Shown in pieces: positions 1-11,262 of a stretch of 64,000 bases of DNA (positions are counted from its first letter, which is position 1; every line of letters begins with the position of its first letter). Position numbers and translations under genes: made by a program. The stretch lies in the NCBI RefSeq assembly GCF_023898315.1, contig NC_064623.1, positions 15,823,140-15,887,139 of the forward strand. Direction: 5' to 3'. The DNA is from Schistocerca nitens (taxonomy: Eukaryota > Arthropoda > Insecta > Orthoptera > Acrididae). The notes under the pieces were generated by a model that did no database searches, was not told the DNA's origin, and worked only from the letters and a program-made list of their open reading frames with translations.

Positions 1-1122
1 ATAAACTGTGCGACATAAAAGGAATGTGGTAGGTGTGTTTCTACATTTGAAAGATGATGTCTGTTTGTTGTGTACATAGTTCCGCGTAGTCAGCACGTAC
101 ACAACTTCCCCACTAGAGCGCGGCCCGCTAAGCACAACAGCGCACGCGCAGCGCTCGTCTGTCTCCGCACTAGGCGCTGCCTGAGAGACGGACCAAATTC
201 TGCTTCCGCCGATCCGTGTATTAATACGTAGCGCAGCCAATGAGATTGCGACCATAGCGGTCGCGCAGTTCCGGACTTAAGCGCCTAGAACCGCTCTGCC
301 ACACTGGCCGGCCTCCTGTTAGTTTCGGTCAGTATCACAGAGGGCATTAGTGTCGACTAAAATACTATTCTCAACAACATTTCCCTTCGTAACATGGTTC
401 GCTTGTACGAAAGTCTGAAAGCAAGTGTCTCCTGTCTGCTTAACATGTCATTTCGCTTGTTTTTTCACAAGTAAAACTTAAGTGCTTGTAAATGACAAAC
501 AAAGGTATTTATTCCATAGAAGAGGCTCGGATAGTATCCCCAGTCGTACAAAAAATGCTTCGATTCGCTAAGCGGAAGCCAGTTAACCGATATAATTTCG
601 TCAAAATGAGAGTGTTCTGATATCGGCGAAAAAAAGACCAACTGCATGGTGCTGGTATTGACTATCAAAGGATCGTTCAATTTTAGTATTAAAAAGCACA
701 ATTTCGAAACTTTAAACCTTCGTATTTCTGAAACAACATTTTTCAAGTTGACGGAAGCTATAACTCATGAAATATATAAGAAATTGCATTATACTTTATT
801 GTAACTTGTGAGTCGGCGTTTTTTATATTGTACTAAATAGGATTCTTGCGATGAACTTTAATTTAGATGTTTGGTGCACGTTTTAATAACGACTGTTTTG
901 ACGAAAACATTGATTTGCGTTCAGAGTGACATCATTTTTTTACAAACCATTAAAAAAATGTACCTACGTACTACATTACGGATTAGTTTCAAAATAATTT
1001 CTGAAATTCTGGAAACTGTGCCGTTCAGAGCTTTCACCAACAGCCCTCGCATTCTGCGGAGGCCTTTCGTCGATGTTGTATAATGTTCTCCGGATGCACG
1101 TTTTTGTTTAAAAGTATATATA
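1..1122. other. Non-coding stretch, no gene seen
   Basis: No reading frame here resembles a known protein. The GC-rich part around 70-250 (start TGTACATAG) resembles a decayed LTR, but no second LTR, target duplication or coding region supports it, so that is only a suspicion. It is followed by a SINE head fragment. The rest (about 360-1110) is AT-rich with no recognisable structure. Confidence 0.5.
248..314 (-). repeat. SINE head fragment (tRNA-derived)
   Basis: About 67 bp match the 5' tRNA-like head of the type-A SINE found elsewhere in this window, read on the minus strand (GGCCGG start, then the GGTTCTAGGCGC block in complement). The B-box and body are missing, so this is a truncated relic without identifiable target duplications. 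Confidence 0.6.
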
Positions 1123-2544
1123 CACTCCTGGAAATTGAAATAAGAACACCGTGAATTCATTGTCCCAGGAAGGGGAAACTTTATTGACACATTCCTGGGG
1201 TCAGATACATCACATGATCACACTGACAGAACCACAGGCACATAGACACCGGCAACAGAGCATGCACAATGTCGGCACTAGTACAGTGTATATCCACCTT
1301 TCGCAGCAATGCAGGCTGCTATTCTCCCATGGAGACGATCGTAGAGATGCTGGATGTAGTCCTGTGGAACGGCTTGCCATGCTATTTCCACCTGGCGCCT
1401 CAGTTGGACCAGCGTTCGTGCTGGACGTGCAGACCGCGTGAGACGACGCTTCATCCAGTCCCAAACATGCTCAATGGGGGACAGATCCGGAGATCTTGCT
1501 GGCCAGGGTAGTTGACTTACACCTTCTAGAGCATGTTGGGTGGCTCGGGATACATGCGGACGTGCATTGTCCTGTTGGAACAGCAAGTTCCCTTGCCGGT
1601 CTAGGAATGGTAGAACGATGGGTTCGATGACGGTTTGGATGTACCGTGCACTATTCAGTGTCCCCTCGACGATCACCAGTGGTGTACGGCCAGTGTAGGA
1701 GATCGCTCCCCACACCATGATGCCGGGTGTTGGCCCTGTGTGCCTCGGTCGTATGCAGTCCTGATTGTGGCGCTCACCTGCACGGCGCCAAACACGCATA
1801 CGACCATCATTGGCACCAAGTCAGAAGCGACTCTCATCGCTGAAGACGACACGTCTCCATTCGTCCCTCCATTCACGCCTGTCGCGACACCACTGGAGGC
1901 GGGCTGCACGATGTTGGGGCGTGAGCGGAAGACGGCCTAACGGTGTGCGGGACTGTAGCCCAGCTTCATGGAGACGGTTGCGAATGGTCCTCGCCGATAC
2001 CCCAGGAGCAACAGTGTCCCTAATTTGCTGGGAAGTGGCGGTGCGGTCCCCTACGGCACTGCGTAGGATCCTACGGTCTTGGCGTGCATCCGTGCGTCGC
2101 TGCAGTCCGGTCCCAGGTCGACGGGCACGTGCACCTTCCGCCGACCACTGGCGACAACATCGATGTACTGTGGAGACCTCACGCCCCACGTGTTGAGCAA
2201 TTCGGCGGTACGTCCACCCGGCCTCCCGCATGCCCACTATACGCCCTCGCTCAAAGTCCGTCAACTGCACATACGGTTCACGTCCACGCTGTCGCGGCAT
2301 GCTACCAGTGTTAAAGACTGCGATGGAGCTCCGTATGCCACGGCAAACCGGCTGACACTGACGGCGGCGGTGCACAAATGCTGCGCAGCTAGCGCCATTC
2401 GACGGCCAACACCGCGGTTCCTGGTGTGTCCGCTGTGCCGTGCGTGTGATCATTGTTTGTACAGCCCTCTCGCAGTGTCCGGAGCAAGTATGGTGGGTCT
2501 GACACACCGGTGTCAATGTGTTCTTTTTACCATTTCCAGGAGTG
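1123..2544 (-). mobile_element. Tc1-like transposon, family A, copy 1
   Basis: A complete Tc1-type element bounded by terminal inverted repeats (left CACTCCTGGAAATTG, right end its complement CATTTCCAGGAGTG) and flanked by TA at 1121-1122 and 2545-2546, the expected target duplication for this superfamily. It is 1,422 bp long, exactly the same length as copy 2 at 55810-57231. The transposase lies on the minus strand and fills most of the element. Confidence 0.93.
1278..2300 (-). pseudogene. Tc1 transposase, family A, one nonsense codon
   Basis: DDE transposase of the IS630/Tc1/mariner superfamily, which would cut and paste the host element. I take the start at 2300 (MPRQRGREP), giving 340 codons, the normal Tc1 length. 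The first third has paired helix-turn-helix regions (around GWTYRRIAQHVGREVSTVHR). The catalytic acidic residues lie in FSDESRF, QQDNARPH and SPIEHVWD. By my count 32 residues separate the second D and the E, instead of the 34 usual for Tc1. The only lesion I see is an in-frame TGA at 1821-1823, just after FSDESRF; copy 2 has TGC (Cys) there. The rest of the frame is open, so inactivation looks recent. Confidence 0.9.
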
Positions 2545-2935
2545 TATAATACAATCTTAGAGTATACAATAAGGTCTAAAGTCAGTTTCGTGGTATTTTA
2601 TTGAAAAATGAGTCATGAATATCGGTTCCAAAAGCGAGCGTCTCCCTGGTCTGCCCCCTTAAAAGTTTCTCAAAGAGCGACAGCAGAATGGAATACACAC
2701 ATCAAAAAAAGTTTTGCAGCACCCCGGTTCCCAGAACTCCTGAAGATAGACATTGACTGTGGATATTGTATCACAGACACAGTCTCTTTGACTGTTCACA
2801 GATGTGACTCAACCCGCCCAAAAACGTAAACAACCATGCATCAGCAGCGACTATTAGACGGAGGGGGTCCGACAGCCGATTAGTTCCAGTCATTCCACCA
2901 GGAAGGAGGTACACGGCTCGTCTGTAGTTCAACCA

Positions 2936-3908
2936 TGCCTAGAGGCTCAATACCGCGATTCGATCGCGTCCGCTTTGTTACTTTGTGCCAGGAAGGGCTC
3001 TCAAAAAGGGAAGTGTCCAGGTGTCTCGGAGGGAAATAAAACGATGCTGTTCGGGCATGGAGGAGATACAGAGAGGCAGGAACTGTCGATAACATGCCTC
3101 GCTCAGGCCAACCAAGGGCTACTACAGCAGTGGATGACCCCTACCTACGGATTATGGCTCGGAGGAACCCTGACAGCGATGCCACCATGTTGAATTATGC
3201 TTTTCGTGCAGCCACAGGACATCGTCTTACGACTCACAGTGCGCAATAGGCTGCATGATACGCAACTTCACTTCCGACGTCCACGGCGAGGTCCATGTTT
3301 GCGACCACGATACCACGGAGCGCGGTACACATGGTCCCAACAACAAGCAGAATGGACCGTTCAGGATTGGCATCACGTTCTCTTCACCGATGAGTGTCGC
3401 ATATGCCTTTAACTAAACAATCGACGGAGACGTGTTTGCAGGAAACCCGGCCAGGCTGAACGCCTTAGCCACATTGTCCAGCGGGTGCAGCAAGGTGGAA
3501 TTATGGGGTCGCATTATCTGGGGCCGACGTACGCCACTGGTGGTCATGGAAGGAGCCGTAACGGCTGTACGATACGTGAATGCCATCGTCCGACCGATAG
3601 TGAAACCATATTGGCAGCATATTGGCGAGGCACTCGTCTTCATGGACGACAATTCGCGCCCCCATCGTGCACATCTTGTGAATGACTTCCTTCAGGATAA
3701 CTACTTGGCTCGAGTAGAGTGGCCAGCATGTTCTCCAGACATGAACCCTATCGAACATGCCTGGGACAGACTGAAAAGGGCTGTTTATTGTCGACGTGAC
3801 TCACCAACCACTCTGAGGGGTCTACGCCGAAACGCCGTTGAGGAGTCGGACAATCTGGACCAACAGTGCCTTGTAGAGCTTGTGGATAGTATGCCACGAC
3901 GAATATAG
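2936..3908 (+). pseudogene. Tc1 transposase, family B, degenerate
   Basis: Start at 2936 (MPRGSIPRFDRV) with an N-terminal helix-turn-helix (LSKREVSRCLGG). Similarity then moves between frames: stop near 3037, further stops around 3245, then VLFTDECRI carries the first catalytic D. The longest intact piece is 3432-3908 (158 codons) with MDDNSRPHRAH and SPDMNPIEHAWDRL, so the second D and the E are 34 residues apart as in canonical Tc1. It ends in DSMPRRI, typical for the family. Several stops and frameshifts make it clearly dead. Confidence 0.88.
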
Positions 3909-3981
3909 GCATGCATCAGTGCAAGAGGACGTGCTACTGGGTGTTAGAGGTACTGGTGAATACAGCAATCTGGACCACCAC

Positions 3982-5201
3982 TGTTGAGAGGTACTTAAGT
4001 AAATAAATTAGTGAAATCAAAGTGAAGTAGAAATTAGAATATAACTGAAAAACTTGGTTTAGTTTAGAGAGTTACATACTGGCAAACAGCGGGCAGAACA
4101 GCAGAGCAGAAGAGACAATGACCGTGAAGTCAGCAAGTTCCACATAAGCGGGCGCTGTCGATTCAGCCGTCACGTCATCGCCCGACCGGCTCACGTGTTT
4201 CTCAGTTGTCGCATGTGAGCAAAGGCCCTCGCCTACATTCCAAGAGCTTCCAAGAGCCAATGACCGACGTTAAGAAGATTCTTCGAGAAGCTTTTCAACG
4301 TGACAGAATAGGCAATGACCGTGAAGTCGTTCACCTCCAGTGAACTGAAGTGAATAAATACGTGAGACGCAGTGGGCCCGACAGACGAAGGAAGAAGAGA
4401 AGAGTAGCAGTTGTTTCCAGTCAGTTTCGGTGCTGAAGTCCGTCATGCAAGAAGAGACTGCATCATGCACAGACGCACCGAGTCCGCCGCTGTAATGGAA
4501 TAGCAAGCAGCAGCCGCGGCGCCAGAAGACAGAAGTTAAAAGGTATTTGATGACTGATTTTTACGTACCCGGGTGACTCGTGAGGATGGGAAGGAGACGG
4601 CCTCACATCAGCAGTCACCTGTGAGCTGGAATGAAGATCTGACAGCCGAAGACTGGCAAGTGGGAGTCCGTTGTTCGAGTCCGGGACACTGGCCTTCCCC
4701 CGCCGACGCTGGCCGACGCACAACACACGCGACCGCTTAGAGAAGAGAAACACTGGGACGCCACATCCAAGGTACCACCAGCCGATACACGACTTCGCTC
4801 GCAATAATTAAACGGGCCACCTCGCGCTGCGCGTCTCCAGTCAGCTGGGCGAGACGGCGACACGAGATACACACTGCCACGCGTAATCAGACGCCGCCGC
4901 CGCCGCCGATGCCGCAGCAGAAGACTTCGCAAACGACACAGCTGCCGCTCTCCGAGCCAGAACATCGAGTAAGAAACAGTTGTACAAATCTTCAATAAAA
5001 GTTATCTTATGTAAAAATGATGTTTCATTCGACCTCATACCCGAGCCAAGGAAGAACCCACGCTGCCCACATGTTGTTAAGAGAGAAAAATTAATTAATT
5101 TAGTATTTTCACCCTGACATAATGCTTTAGAATCCTCATCCTGACAATTTACTAGCATCAAAAGAGAAAACCCAGTTACATTTAGTAGCACAACTGTTAC
5201 A
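3982..5201 (+). repeat. Solo LTR inserted in Tc1 family B
   Basis: A 1,220-bp insertion that begins TGTTGAGAGG, ends CTGTTACA and is flanked by CCAC on both sides (3978-3981 and 5202-5205; ACCAC if the shared terminal A is counted). The other copy of this Tc1 family runs straight through the site. TG...CA ends, a 4-5 bp target duplication and an AATAAA signal near 4994 fit a solo LTR left by recombination of an LTR retrotransposon. No coding region is present. The family (Gypsy or other) cannot be told from the LTR alone. Confidence 0.75.
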
Positions 5202-5367
5202 CCACCTATGAAGGGCTCGCTGTATGGTGGTAAACATGCAATGTGTGGTTTTCATGAGCAATATAAAGGGCGGAAATGATGTTTATGTTGATCTCTATTC
5301 ATATATTCAGTACAGGTTCCGGAACTCTCGGAACCGAGGTGATGCAAAACTGTTTTTGATGTGTGTA

Positions 5368-6373
5368 TATGACCTTACGTAAGTTAATTATCGCGACAAG
5401 AAGACAACCCACATTGGTGATGGAGAATAATTTCTTTTTAAGGGCATCGTGAGGGACAGCACACTTGTAACTCTGTAGTTTGATTGAATTTTTACCTGTG
5501 TGGGCACATGATTTAATCCTTAATAAGTGGGTCCAAATCAAGCCACTGAGTAGACTGACTGGCGTCATTGTTCGATGACGGGAGATCCACCAAACCCTTT
5601 CAGTTCGTACGAAATGTTGCGCAAGGTAACGAAAACGACCGGTAAAAAATATCTCAGGGGGTTCTAGCCTCTGTGAAGCAAGCATTTCCCGAAAAAGCAC
5701 GAATAGTGTTCGGTCCTTCACATTCGCACAATCTGCCTGCAATTTCTCTGAGTTGGCCACTGAAAAACAGCCAAAACACGATGAGAGTCATTTGTACGGC
5801 GGGCGATGGGATGGCAATCACTTTTCAATAGTTACGACGGCTGTTTATAGTAAATAAAGTAATTATTTAGTCAGGAAATACGGACGGTTTATGCTTACGT
5901 TTTCGCGTCTTCGTACAGTTATCCCGCACCAAAATTTATTTATTTATTTTTTTTTTTTGCCTTCGGTGTTACCTGCGTGGGGGTTTCTGGACGTTAACGA
6001 CAATATGAGTTCAGTTAGCTTGTTTGTCGACCTTTAAAGAGGAGATGATAGGGAGGAAATCTGCTTGGTTGTAGTGGGCGTTCAGTTACAGTAGGCTCGT
6101 AGTTTTCCGGAATTGGCAAAATTAATCTGCTGAAGTAGCAAGTTATTACATGTAGTGAATTCATTTATTGCTCTATTAACACATTTGTTTACTGAGGCGT
6201 CAGACCAAATCCCATACAAAGAATGTCAGATGCTTTCAATCACCAGCAAGAAGGGCCGTTATCAGAGACGAGAGCTTTCATTGGGCGGCAAACTACTGGC
6301 CGTTTGTCCTAAATCATAAATCATCGGTAGTATGAAATAATTCACTATCGGTCAGGCACCACTTGCCCCGTAG
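5368..6373. other. Non-coding spacer, no gene seen
   Basis: Single-copy-looking AT-rich DNA between two Tc1 elements. It contains a T-rich low-complexity run near 5938-5960. I recognise no protein, RNA gene or terminal repeat. Confidence 0.5.
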
Positions 6374-6407
6374 TACACTGAATAGACAAAGAAATTGGTA
6401 CACCTGC

Positions 6408-7729
6408 CTAAAATCTTGTAGGACCCCCGCGACGTGACGCAACACGACGTGGCATGGACTTGACTAATGTCTGAAGTAATGCTGGATGGAATTCACGCCA
6501 TGAATCCTGCAGCGCTGTCCATAAATCCGTAAGAGTACGAGGGGGTGGAGATCTCTTCTGAACAGTACGTCGCAAGGCATCCCAGGTATGCTCAATGATG
6601 TTCATGTCTGGGGAGTCTGGTGGCCAGCGGAAGTGTTTAAGCCCAGAAGAGTGTTCCTGGAGACAGTCTGTATTGCTACATTCTCGACGTGTCTGGAGTC
6701 GCATTGTCCTTCTGGAATTGCCCAAGTCTGTCGGAATGCACAATGGACATGAATGGATAGAGATGATCAGACAGGATGGTTATGTACGTGTCACCCGTCA
6801 GAGTCGTATCTGGACGTATCAGGGGTCCCATATCACTCCAGCTGCACTCGGCACACACCACTGCTGAGCCTCCACCAGCTTGAACAGTCCGCTGCTGACA
6901 TGCAGGGTCCATGGGTTCATAAGGTTGTCTTCATACCCGTACACGTCTATCACTCGTTACTCGACCGACCGCCGTGCGGGATTAACCGAGCGGTCCGAGG
7001 CGCTGCAGTCATGGGCTGTGCGGCTCGTCCCGGCGGAGGTTCGAGTCCTCCCTCGGGCATGGGTGTGTATGTTTGTCCTTAGGATAATTTAGGTTGAGTA
7101 GTGTGTAAGCTTAGGGACTGATGGCCTTAGCAGTTAAGTCCCATATGATTTCACACACATTTGAACATTTTGAACTCGACTGACCAGGCAACATGTTTCC
7201 AATCATCAGCAGTCGAATGTCGGTGTTGACGGGCCCAGGCGAGGCGTAAAGCTTTGTGTCGTGCAGTCATCAAGGGTACACGAGTGGGCCTTCGGTTGCG
7301 AAAGCCCATATCGATGATGTTTCGTTGAATGGTACGCACGCTGACACTTGTTGATGAGCCAGCATTGAAATCTGCAGCAATTTGCGGAAGGGTTGCACTT
7401 CTGTCACGTCGAAAGATTCTCTTCAGTCGTGGTCTGTCCCATTCCTGCAGGATCTTTTTCTGGCTACAGCGATGTCGCAGATTTGATGCTTTCCCGGAAA
7501 CCGTGAAATGGTCGTACGGGAAAATGCCCACTTCATCGCTGCCTCGGAGATGCTGTGTGCCGTCGCTCGTGCGCCCACTATGAGACCACGTACAAACTGC
7601 CATAACCTGTCGCTGTATCAGCAGTAACCGATCTAACAACTGCGCCAGACGCTTGTTTTCTTGTATAGACGTTGCCGACCGCAGCACCGTATTCTGCCTG
7701 TTTACATATCTCTGTATTTGAATAGGCAA
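6408..7729 (-). pseudogene. Tc1 transposase, family C, SINE-disrupted
   Basis: The N-terminal part (7151-7729) shows the second DNA-binding helix region (LPQIAADFN, SVRTIQRNIIDMGF) and MTARHKALRLAWARQH before running into the SINE. The catalytic part resumes at 6912 with QKDNATPDTSR. A frameshift is needed to reach the 6743-6408 frame, which carries PPDSPDMNIIEHTWDALRR and ends in SMPRRVASRRGG. Killed by the SINE, at least one frameshift and stops. Confidence 0.87.
6971..7173 (+). repeat. tRNA-derived SINE, divergent type A
   Basis: About 203 bp with a tRNA-like head (ACCGAGCGGTCCGAGGCGC, then B-box GGTTCGAGTCC) and the body ending TTTGAACATTTTGA. It is flanked by a 12-bp target duplication with one mismatch (ACTCGACCGACC at 6959-6970, ACTCGACTGACC at 7174-7185). 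The insertion splits a Tc1 transposase, so it is younger than that element. Confidence 0.88.
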
Positions 7730-7760
7730 GCCATACCAGTTTCCTTGGTGCTTTACTGTA

Positions 7761-8483
7761 CAAACATAAAACGTATAAAACAGTAACCTGTCCCTGCTAT
7801 TCGCTGAAATTTCTCTAACTCAGTTCTTTGAGACAGAGCCAGCCAGTCGCTGTTCAATGCTGTTCCAATGAGTACTGAAAATTGCTGCTTAGCTTGCGGT
7901 TGCCCTGTGTCCACCAGAGTCTGTCACTGCCTTCCCGTAGCTTCACAGCACTCTGAGTGCTCCAGTTACTCGCTGAATCTCTCCTCTCTACTACCACTGT
8001 TACTCCCTCCGCCTCATCTGCCCCTCTCTGAGCTTTTATTTCGTTCTCCATCGATTCTGGGTGCACACAGCCCTCTGCGATATCCGTCGGGAGTATTCTC
8101 CCTTGGCGGCTTTCCTCGACATGTGATCGTTTTATTGCTTGACTGTCAGTCTAATCTGTACTCTGGGTCGCTCCATTACGTGCGTTGGAAAGTTTCCTGG
8201 CATTCTGTTCACGTAGACCCTAGGCGCTGCTGACGAAGTCTAGTGTACTGCCTGTAGCCGTGTTTGACCAGCCTCGAAGGAGCAAAAGGTCTCCAGCTGC
8301 TTTGAGACGCGTTATCTCTGTCCCCAACATTCTGTTTAACTTCCCTCTGTCACTCACGCGGGCCGTCTAACATGCTAAACCTGGCTCACTTCTTATGTTA
8401 TGATTTGAAAACTAATTACAATTATTAACATATTCTACGGTCACGACTATATGTTGTCAGTTCAAGCTCGGGCAGAAGAAAGA
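7761..8483. other. Non-coding spacer, no gene seen
   Basis: No recognisable coding sequence. A pyrimidine-rich part around 7970-8060 gives incidental open frames on both strands that look like shadows. No terminal repeats were identified. Confidence 0.5.
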
Positions 8484-9151
8484 GTTGTAAGTAGGCTGTT
8501 TAGGTTTTTATGTTGGTAACGCCACGTAGCGCTCTGTATGAAAATCACTGGCTGTGCTGTGTGCAGTCTGTGGCTGGTCGGCATTGTTGTAATATTCGCC
8601 ATTGTAGTGTTGGGCAGCTGGATGTTAACAGCGCGTAGCGTTGCGCAGTTGAAGGTGAGCCGCCAGCAGTGGTGGATGTGGGGAGAGAGATGGCGGAGTT
8701 TTGAGAGCGGATGATCTTGACGTGTGTCCAGCAGAAAGAGTAAATTTGTAAGACGGGATGTCATGAACTGATATATATACTTTTGAACACTATTAACGTA
8801 AATACATTGTTTGTTCTCTATCAAAATCTTTCATTTGCTAACTATGCCTATCAGTAATTAGTGCCTTCAGTAGTTAGAATCTTTTATTTAGCTGGCAGTA
8901 TTGGCGCTCGCTGTATTGCAGTAGTAAGAATAACGAAGATTTTTGTGAGGTAAGTGATTTGTGAAAGGTATAGGTTATTGTTAGTCAGGGCCATTCTTTT
9001 GTAGGGATTATTGAAAGTCAGATTGCGTTGCGCTAAAAATATTGTGTGTCAGTTTAGTGATGATCAGAATAAGTAAAGAGAGAAATGTCTGAGTACGTTC
9101 AGTTTTGCTCAGCTGTTTGAAAATCAAATAACGTAGAAGTTTACCAGCACA
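8484..9151. repeat. Dispersed ~0.67-kb repeat, copy 1
   Basis: Matches 26096-26778 over its whole length with small indels. It begins GTTGTAAGTAGG and ends TTTACCAGCACA. Copy 2 starts TGTTG and ends in CA, so an LTR or an LTR plus leader is possible. Both copies contain a good splice-donor-like GAGGTAAGTG (near 8947). No target duplication is visible. Its right edge abuts the remnant of PLE2. The open frames across it on the minus strand lack any recognisable protein. Confidence 0.8.
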
Positions 9152-9171
9152 TTATTATATAATTTTCCAAG

Positions 9172-9348
9172 GGGGACGTATCTACGTGAACTCTTCTTGC
9201 AAATTATCTTTATCGGATATACAGTACGCCCTATGCACTAAGGTCTTAAGGACACTCATGGTCTGTGAAGGGTGATGGCAGCTACTGGCATGTAGATGAA
9301 GAATTGGAGCCTATGTGTAGGTTTACGATATATGGCATGTCCTAATTT
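9172..9348 (-). pseudogene. PLE2 post-RT fragment
   Basis: The minus strand reads KLGHAIYRKPTHR followed, across frames, by residues typical of the segment after the RT in Penelope-like proteins (HHP motif region). It continues directly from the fragment at 11500-11795 once PLE1 is removed. Two stops and frameshifts are visible. Confidence 0.7.
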
Positions 9349-9536
9349 ATCTTCTGGTAAACCTTCCGGAATGTAAGGTCGTGGTCCATGAAACTCTTCA
9401 GCTCCTAACGTTTCGTCCAGAGCTGCGCTGGACATCTTCAGAGGGGTGTTTCTCCTCCGGTGAGTCTTGCCGACTGACGGGTCGGACGTCTGAGAGCGGT
9501 TTATACATCGTAGAAGTTACACGTGATATGCAGAGA
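9349..9536 (-). repeat. PLE1 left inverted terminal repeat
   Basis: Reverse complement of 11263-11459 with high identity; the right arm has about 14 extra bases near its inner end. It contains a hammerhead motif at 9402-9446 on the minus strand. Confidence 0.88.
9402..9446 (-). ncRNA. Hammerhead ribozyme motif, PLE1 left
   Basis: On the minus strand: CUGAAGA (9435-9441), an extra U, stem II GUCCAG/CUGGAC, GAAA (9411-9414), then ACGU as a 4-nt self-complementary stem III and U at the cleavage position. Stem I has only about 3 perfect pairs (CCU/AGG). Such a short stem III usually needs dimer formation, as known for Penelope-associated hammerheads. Core residues are intact; cleavage is not proven. 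Confidence 0.72.
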
Positions 9537-9596
9537 TAATCTTTGTCAGAGATAAAACTTAACTATCGATCGTAATCTCGTCACGGATAAAACTGT

Positions 9597-11250
9597 CTAG
9601 CAATTCTGTAGTGCTACTGTCCAAACATCACTAAGTTTCATGGTCTCTTCTTTCCGATTAAAATTATCCCTATGTTTATATATTTCAATTGCTTCTCTAC
9701 AAAGCCGTGGGTAATAGTTCGTCGTCGTAGATAAAATTTTTGTTTCGGAAAACCTCACTTGATGATTTCCTGACTGAAGAGCGTGTTCTGCTACAGCCGA
9801 TTTATCTGTTTTTCCTAATCGGCAAAGACTTCTGTGTTATTTTAACCGTGTATTTACGCTTCTTTTTGTTGTTCCAATATAAACTTTTCCGCATCTACAC
9901 GGAATTTTATATACGCCACTGGCTGATAGAGGAGCGGGTTTATCTTTTACAGACCGGAGAACATGACAAATTTTCTTCGTTGGTCTAAAAACAGGTCTAA
10001 TATCATGTTTACTTAAAATCTTTCCAATCTGATCCGTTACTTTCTTTATGAAAGGGAGAGAGACTGTATTCTTCCATCGTTTTTCGGGCTTGTCCTTAGG
10101 CTTTTTGTTGTCTGGGTGCAGAATTCTGCTTACTTCTTTCTTTGAGTAGCCATTTTTCTCAAAAGCGTGCTTCAGATGTTTTAATTCGACGTCTCGATAC
10201 TCCGGCGTGCAAATCCGTCTGGCTCTGTCAACGAGACTTTTAATCACACCTCTCTTTTGTTGTGGATGGTGGTTAGAGTTTTTATGTAAGTATCTGTCTG
10301 TGTGCGTTAGTTTTCTAAAAATCTGTTGTTTCAATCTTCCATCTGTCTGTCTCATAACTAAAACATCCAAAAACGGTATTTTGTTATCATTTTCTCTCTC
10401 CATGGTAAACTGGATTCTTGGATTTATATTATTAAGGTAATCAAAAAATTTATTTAAGGCTTCTCTACCATGTGGTCAGACCACAAATGTATCGTCTACA
10501 TACCGATACCAGCGAGATGGTTTCTTATCTGCTTTTTCCAAGGCTGACTGTTCGAATTTCTCCATGTAGAAATTAGCTACTGCAGGACTCAATGGGTTAC
10601 CCATTGCTACGCCATTAAGTTGCTCATAAAATTCATTATTCCACTGGAACTGACTGGAAGTAAGACAATGTCTGAAAAGAGCAGTCAGATCTTCTGGAAA
10701 AATATCTGTTATAAAACCCATAACTTCGTTAACTGGAATCATAGTAAATAAAGACACTACATCAAAACTTACTAAAATATCTTCAGGAGTCAGAATTAAA
10801 CCTTCAATTTTCTCTATAAAATGACGTGAGTCCTTTATATATGAGTCAGTTTTTCCAATATATGGATGTAAACGAGTTGCTAGATATCTTGCTATTTCAT
10901 ACGTAGGAGAATTGATAGCACTAACAATCGGTCTCAGATGAAGGTCACTCTTATGGCTAAAAATGGCTCTGAGCACTATGGGACTTAACATCTATGGTCA
11001 TCAGTCCCCTAGAACTTAGAACTACTTAAACCTAACTAACCTAAGGACAGCACACAACACCCAGCCATCACGAGGCAGAGAAAATCCCTGACCCCGCCGG
11101 GAATCGAACCCGGGAACCCGGGCGTGGGAAGCGAGAACGCTACCGCACGACCACGAGATGCGGGCGGTCACTCTTATGTACCTTGGGTAGGCCATAGAGT
11201 CTAGGACACATAGCTTCAGTCTTCAATAAAGCTCTTTTTTCTTCTTTTTG
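9597..11250 (-). pseudogene. PLE1 reverse transcriptase with GIY-YIG endonuclease
   Basis: From N to C: LYGLPKVHK (about 11179-11210), SINE interruption, DLHLRPIVSAINSPTYE, VSFDVVSLFT with a catalytic Asp, NGVAMGNPLSPAVANFYME, RYVDDTFVV (YVDD active site), IPFLDVLV, HP-rich segment and the C-terminal GIY-YIG domain (GVYKIPCRCGKVYIGTTKRS). The frame runs to a stop at 9597-9599. Apart from the SINE and 5' truncation I see only two lesions: TGG to TGA at 10476-10478, directly after TFVV, and a TAA at 9837-9839 in the GIY-YIG part. This points to a fairly young copy. RT and endonuclease act together in target-primed insertion. Confidence 0.88.
10956..11165 (-). repeat. SINE type B (chimeric head) in PLE1
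   Basis: About 210 bp, sense on the minus strand. The head contains B-box GGTTCGATTCCCGG and the middle AGGGATTTTCTCTGCC, unlike type A, but the 3' body (TAGGTTTAAGTAGTTCTAAG, AGCCATTT end) is the same as in type A. It is flanked by a 13-bp perfect target duplication GGTCACTCTTATG (10943-10955 and 11166-11178). It interrupts the RT of PLE1. Confidence 0.92.
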
Positions 11251-11262
11251 AATATCTCTGCA

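Larger units (their letters stand above)
2696..5365 (+). mobile_element. Tc1-like transposon, family B, split by LTR
   Basis: The left inverted repeat (CACACATCAAAAAAAGTTTT) and the right end (GTTTTTGATGTGTG) are complementary, and TA flanks both ends (2694-2695, 5366-5367). After removing the 1.22-kb LTR insertion the element is about 1.45 kb, a normal Tc1 size. A second, 5'-truncated copy lies at 19406-20305 and shows the uninterrupted sequence across the LTR insertion point. Confidence 0.88.
6376..7758 (-). mobile_element. Tc1-like transposon, family C, copy 1, with SINE
   Basis: Inverted ends CACTGAATAGACAAAGAAA (left) and the complement of CAGTAAAGCACCAAGGAAAC (right) are flanked by TA (6374-6375, 7759-7760). 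The second copy, 53191-54620, starts CAGTGAAGGGCCAAAGAAAC and confirms both boundaries. A SINE at 6971-7173 interrupts the transposase. Without it the element is about 1.17 kb, so there has also been some internal deletion. Confidence 0.85.
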
